This document shows positions 61,164 through 64,000 of a stretch of DNA of 64,000 nucleotides, in pieces; the first letter of the stretch is position 1; each line of letters starts with the position of its first letter. A program made the position numbers and the translations under genes. The notes below the pieces were generated by a model, which saw only the letters and a list, made by a program, of their open reading frames with translations, did no database searches and had not been told where the DNA came from. The stretch is from Hwangdonia seohaensis (lineage in GTDB: Bacteria; Bacteroidota; Bacteroidia; Flavobacteriales; Flavobacteriaceae): the NCBI RefSeq assembly GCF_031932625.1, contig NZ_JAVSCK010000002.1, positions 434,001-498,000 of the forward strand, given 5' to 3'.

Positions 61164-62834
61164 CTAAAGATTTGTTTGATTGTTAACTAAAACTATATTC
61201 TCAGAATCGACAATTTGAAAGTCAGTATTGCTTCTGTTTCCTTCAAATTTAACATTTTTTGATGCCTTAATGAGCATTTTGAAATTCGTATTACTAGTAT
61301 TAAATGTGCAATTAGTAAAGGTAACATGTTCTGTACTCGATACACTGTCATTTAAGAATACATTAAAGTTAATAGGTCTGTTTTGCACTTCTACTATTTC
61401 GTTATTAAAAGTAACGTTATTAATGTTTTGGCAATTATAAAAGTTTTTGTAACCATAACTAAGGCTTAGACTGCTTGTTATAGTATTTCTTGAGAATGTA
61501 CTATCAAAAAAGTCACCTATTAAGAAAACACCAGTGGTACAATCTATTATTTTATTATCGGTGATTAATTGATTATTCCCAGCAACCCGGATACCAATTC
61601 CATAATTTTTTACTGTATTATTAGTAATTTTATAATTATAATTAAGTTCGACACCTTCGTTACTTAGATAGGATTGAATACCTATTGCAAAAAACGATGG
61701 GTCTCTAGATTCAAAAACGTTATTTCTAATGGTTACATCATATGATGCAAAATTGGCAACCCATTTATCAAAATAACTATCTTCGATTAATACATTATTT
61801 GCAGTATATACCACGATGTCCCCTTTTTCATTACCAACAAAATTACTACTCCTTACAACAACATTTTCTATAAGCGCAGTTTCATGAAACACACCATTCT
61901 CATCCCTTGTTCTAATCGCCTCCATATCAAGCCCATACATAGGCGCGGTACCCGCACTACTATATATTTTAGTGCCTGAAGCATTGTAGGCTTGAGAGCC
62001 ATTTCCTGTGTTAGTAACGCTACAGTTAACAAAAGTAATATTTCTACCATCTAAAATACTTATACCATTTCTTCTACATTCGTCTATATTGACGTTACTA
62101 ACCAACACATTGTTTACTTCTCGGTTATCAGATTGAAGCGATCCATCTGAATTTCTTAAATCCTTTGCATGAAAGACAATTCCATCACCAATAGCGTTAC
62201 TTAAGTTCACGTTGTCTACTATAGTATTATGAGAACCAATAATCCATATCAAATGTCCCCAGCCATGTTCATCACGTTTTACACCGGCGGCATCCGTAAA
62301 AGGCGAATAGTCATGTTCATACCGATCTCCAACTAAATTCCCACCGCTAATCTTAGAATTGTCGGTCAGATAGGTTGTCATTAGCGTATAAGTGGCAGCA
62401 GCATTAGGTTGAACCCTCAAATATGTATCATCGCTCATTTCTAAATGAAAATTTGATGGTATTTGAATTGACCCTTCAGCATTTTCTTCTCTACCTATTT
62501 GATCTACATCCACTTTAAAATAAGCATCCATGGCCCCTATTTTCATAGTGTTTATGTTTATTTCTTTTAATTTGGACATTATTGAATTGAGTATCTCTTT
62601 GTTTTTTAGAGCTACTTGATCAGATACCACACCTTGAACAATACCCCAGCGGTCAGGATTAAAAGTAAAAACAGGATCCTGAATACCCGAAGTTGTGTTT
62701 TCTAATATGTCTTCAGTATTTTCGATTTGAGCTTCAAGAAATACATCCTCATTATTACATGAAACTAAATAAGGAATAAAAAACAATAATAGAACATTGA
62801 TTTTTTTAAAATTAGTTGTTAAAAAATTTTGCAT
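61164..62834 (-). CDS. Beta-helix repeat lipoprotein (second of two paralogues)
   Basis: 556 residues. The signal ends IPYLVSC with the lipidated Cys about 26, followed by an acidic linker. It lacks about 75 residues of the N-terminal strand-rich domain present in its neighbour. The core NLVGDRYEHDYSPFTDAAG and GVKRDEHGWGHLIWIIGSHN is clearly homologous to the same block there, as are the beta-helix coils (VLVSNVNIDECRRNGISI and VTNTGNGSQAYN). Beyond this core the two genes have drifted, so the duplication is not recent. It is predicted to be surface-anchored and polysaccharide-acting, with its own promoter. Confidence 0.85.
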   Translation of the reverse strand: MQNFLTTNFKKINVLLLFFIPYLVSCNNEDVFLEAQIENTEDILENTTSGIQDPVFTFNPDRWGIVQGVVSDQVALKNKEILNSIMSKLKEININTMKIGAMDAYFKVDVDQIGREENAEGSIQIPSNFHLEMSDDTYLRVQPNAAATYTLMTTYLTDNSKISGGNLVGDRYEHDYSPFTDAAGVKRDEHGWGHLIWIIGSHNTIVDNVNLSNAIGDGIVFHAKDLRNSDGSLQSDNREVNNVLVSNVNIDECRRNGISILDGRNITFVNCSVTNTGNGSQAYNASGTKIYSSAGTAPMYGLDMEAIRTRDENGVFHETALIENVVVRSSNFVGNEKGDIVVYTANNVLIEDSYFDKWVANFASYDVTIRNNVFESRDPSFFAIGIQSYLSNEGVELNYNYKITNNTVKNYGIGIRVAGNNQLITDNKIIDCTTGVFLIGDFFDSTFSRNTITSSLSLSYGYKNFYNCQNINNVTFNNEIVEVQNRPINFNVFLNDSVSSTEHVTFTNCTFNTSNTNFKMLIKASKNVKFEGNRSNTDFQIVDSENIVLVNNQTNL

Positions 62835-62945
62835 TTTTTTGAGAGTTATTTATTAATATAAATGATTTTTAAAACTTAGTTTTGCTAAAGTTTAGATGTA
62901 TATACGACCAACTGCTACTTTTAGACGTTGAAAATTTTTGGTTTG

Positions 62946-62978
62946 CAAATATAATTCAGAAAAACTCAATACCATCAA
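62946..62978 (-). promoter_or_regulatory. Predicted promoter of the second beta-helix gene
   Basis: Minus-strand TTG (62978-62976), a 22-base spacer and TATATTTG (62953-62946), exact to TAnnTTTG. The implied 5' untranslated region of about 105 bases before the ATG at 62834 is long for this lineage. Confidence 0.5.
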
Positions 62979-63247
62979 ATTGTTAATAACTAATAGAAAA
63001 TCACCTAGTTACAGAGGAAAAACACTGTTTTTTATATATAATTTCTTATGTTTTGAAAGCATTTTTAACATTATATTATATTTTCCTTATCTAATTTTTC
63101 TAAAGAATCTTTAATTATTTTGTCAAGAATTATCCAAAAAACACCACTTTTCACCCATAACAAATTAATGTTATGGTGTCTCACCGATAAAATAATTAGT
63201 ATAAACGGAATTTTATTGAGATAAACCCATAGTATAAAAGATAATTT

Positions 63248-63255
63248 TATATTTG
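63248..63255 (+). promoter_or_regulatory. Predicted -7 box of the right-edge sugar transferase gene
   Basis: TATATTTG is exact to TAnnTTTG, 53 bases before the ATG at 63309. The nearest TTG is 29 bases further upstream, too far for a normal -33. Confidence 0.35.
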
Positions 63256-63308
63256 ATTTAATTTTTAACCAAAACCTCATTGAAATTTTATAACCTACCG
63301 CTCTTCTA

Positions 63309-63941
63309 ATGAATTATAAGACCACATTTAAACCCATATTAGACTTTCTAGTTTCAATAATTTTAATTACCCTGCTGTCGCCAATAATAATTATAACTAC
63401 AATTTTACTCTGGTTTGCAAATAGCGGAAAACCATTTTTTCTTCAAAAACGCCCTGGAAAAAATGAAAAAATATTCAACATTATCAAGTTTAAAACCATG
63501 ACGGATAAAACAGATTCTGCGGGAAAGCTGCTTCCCGATTCAGATCGACTTACCTCAATTGGTATGTTTGTTAGAAAAGCCTCTATTGATGAAATACCTC
63601 AATTATTTAATGTAATTAAAGGAGATATGTCCATTATTGGCCCCAGACCGTTATTACCTCAATATCTGCCATACTACACCAAGGAAGAACGACAAAGACA
63701 CCATGTAAAACCTGGTATTACCGGTTTAGCTCAGGTAAATGGAAGAAATTATTTAGATTGGGTTCCTAGATTAAAACTTGATGTAGAATACGTAAATACC
63801 GTTTCATTTAAAGTGGATTTTAATATATTGATGAAAACTATATATAAAGTGCTGGCATCAAAAGATGTTGCTATTGATGCTACCAAATCACAGCCCTATT
63901 TAGATGAATTACGACGAGGACAAATAAATAATAAAGATTAA
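63309..63941 (+). CDS. PglC-like undecaprenyl-phosphate sugar phosphotransferase
   Basis: 210 residues, monotopic phosphoglycosyltransferase. The N-terminal reentrant helix (about 11-38) is followed by FFLQKRPGKNEKIFNIIKFKTM, then the catalytic ASIDEIPQLFNVIKGDMSIIGPRPLLPQYLPYY (about 94-126) and HHVKPGITGLAQVNGRN. The GPRPLLPQYLPYY form and length match PglC, which primes with UDP-diNAcBac-type sugars, better than WcaJ-type enzymes. This fits the PglE- and PglF-like genes at 39-42 kb. The gene probably continues an operon beyond the window, where a PglD-like acetyltransferase would be expected. Confidence 0.92.
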   Translation: MNYKTTFKPILDFLVSIILITLLSPIIIITTILLWFANSGKPFFLQKRPGKNEKIFNIIKFKTMTDKTDSAGKLLPDSDRLTSIGMFVRKASIDEIPQLFNVIKGDMSIIGPRPLLPQYLPYYTKEERQRHHVKPGITGLAQVNGRNYLDWVPRLKLDVEYVNTVSFKVDFNILMKTIYKVLASKDVAIDATKSQPYLDELRRGQINNKD

Positions 63942-64000
63942 ATTGGAAGCACATAAACATTTAATGTTAGTTATTGATTAAGTCATTAATTTTAAAAAGA

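Larger units (their letters stand above)
62835..63308. other. Divergent intergenic region before the sugar transferase
   Basis: 474 AT-rich bases. It carries the second beta-helix promoter and the sugar-transferase -7 box, listed separately. A minus-strand frame at 63071-63280 (69 codons, hydrophobic, MRFWLKIKSNIKLSFILWVY) is open but unrecognised, overlaps the promoter box at 63248 and is probably not a gene. A decayed membrane-protein fragment is the alternative. Confidence 0.45.

Noticed and set aside
63071..63280. Minus-strand 69-codon hydrophobic open frame before the right-edge sugar transferase
   Set aside because: No recognisable motif, and it overlaps a -7 box for the opposite gene. 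It could be a decayed membrane-protein fragment, but support is too weak to call a gene.

Overview
The window reads as chromosome of a flavobacterium (Bacteroidota, Flavobacteriaceae-like). Supporting signs are the AT-rich sequence, promoter boxes close to the Bacteroidota -7 consensus TAnnTTTG, the near absence of Shine-Dalgarno sequences, PorX of the type IX secretion system (T9SS), a T9SS type A sorting domain, an LpxC/FabZ fusion, HisIE and HisB fusions, and an outer-membrane beta-barrel receptor with a carboxypeptidase-regulatory-like N-terminus. I saw no rRNA, tRNA, CRISPR array, insertion sequence or prophage.

Layout. 1-4.9 kb: small conserved or envelope proteins, an MscS channel, and a TruA-like pseudouridine synthase. 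5.0-12.6 kb (minus): a complete histidine operon, hisG-D-C-B-H-A-F-IE. It is preceded by a His-rich leader peptide and a terminator/antiterminator pair, and most of its longer gene junctions are filled with short palindromic repeats. 12.7-16.4 kb (minus): fabG, a von Willebrand A membrane protein and a prohibitin-like protein. 16.5-22.4 kb (minus): lipid A genes lpxD, lpxC/fabZ and lpxA, then efp, a second lpxD-like gene, and sucD with a clear terminator. 22.5-30.5 kb: HD phosphohydrolase, porX, tsaE, a small secreted peptide overlapping a membrane-protein gene, an outer-membrane receptor, and ald. 30.5-36.2 kb: a small polysaccharide locus (priming sugar transferase and soluble dehydratase), proline dehydrogenase, aroB, and a CpsB/YwqE-type phosphatase.

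36.2-64 kb is a Wzx/Wzy-type surface polysaccharide region. The minus-strand operon holds a PglE-like aminotransferase, a PglF-like dehydratase, the Wza-like export protein and the Wzc-like tyrosine kinase. The divergent plus-strand operon (43.2-56.5 kb) makes UDP-GalNAcA (4-epimerase, 6-dehydrogenase) and carries Wzx, a QueC-like PP-loop protein of unknown role, a formyltransferase, a pyruvyltransferase-like protein, four glycosyltransferases, an EpsG-type polymerase and a polysaccharide deacetylase. Next come a mosaic leucine-rich-repeat T9SS cargo protein, two paralogous beta-helix lipoproteins, and a PglC-like priming transferase at the right edge.

The parts fit one model. A PglC-like enzyme starts a repeat unit with a UDP-QuiNAc4NAc-type sugar made by the PglF and PglE homologues. 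The plus-strand enzymes add GalNAcA and modified sugars, Wzx and Wzy flip and polymerise, and Wza, Wzc and the CpsB-type phosphatase control export. The PP-loop protein and the beta-helix pair are the least explained parts of this region.
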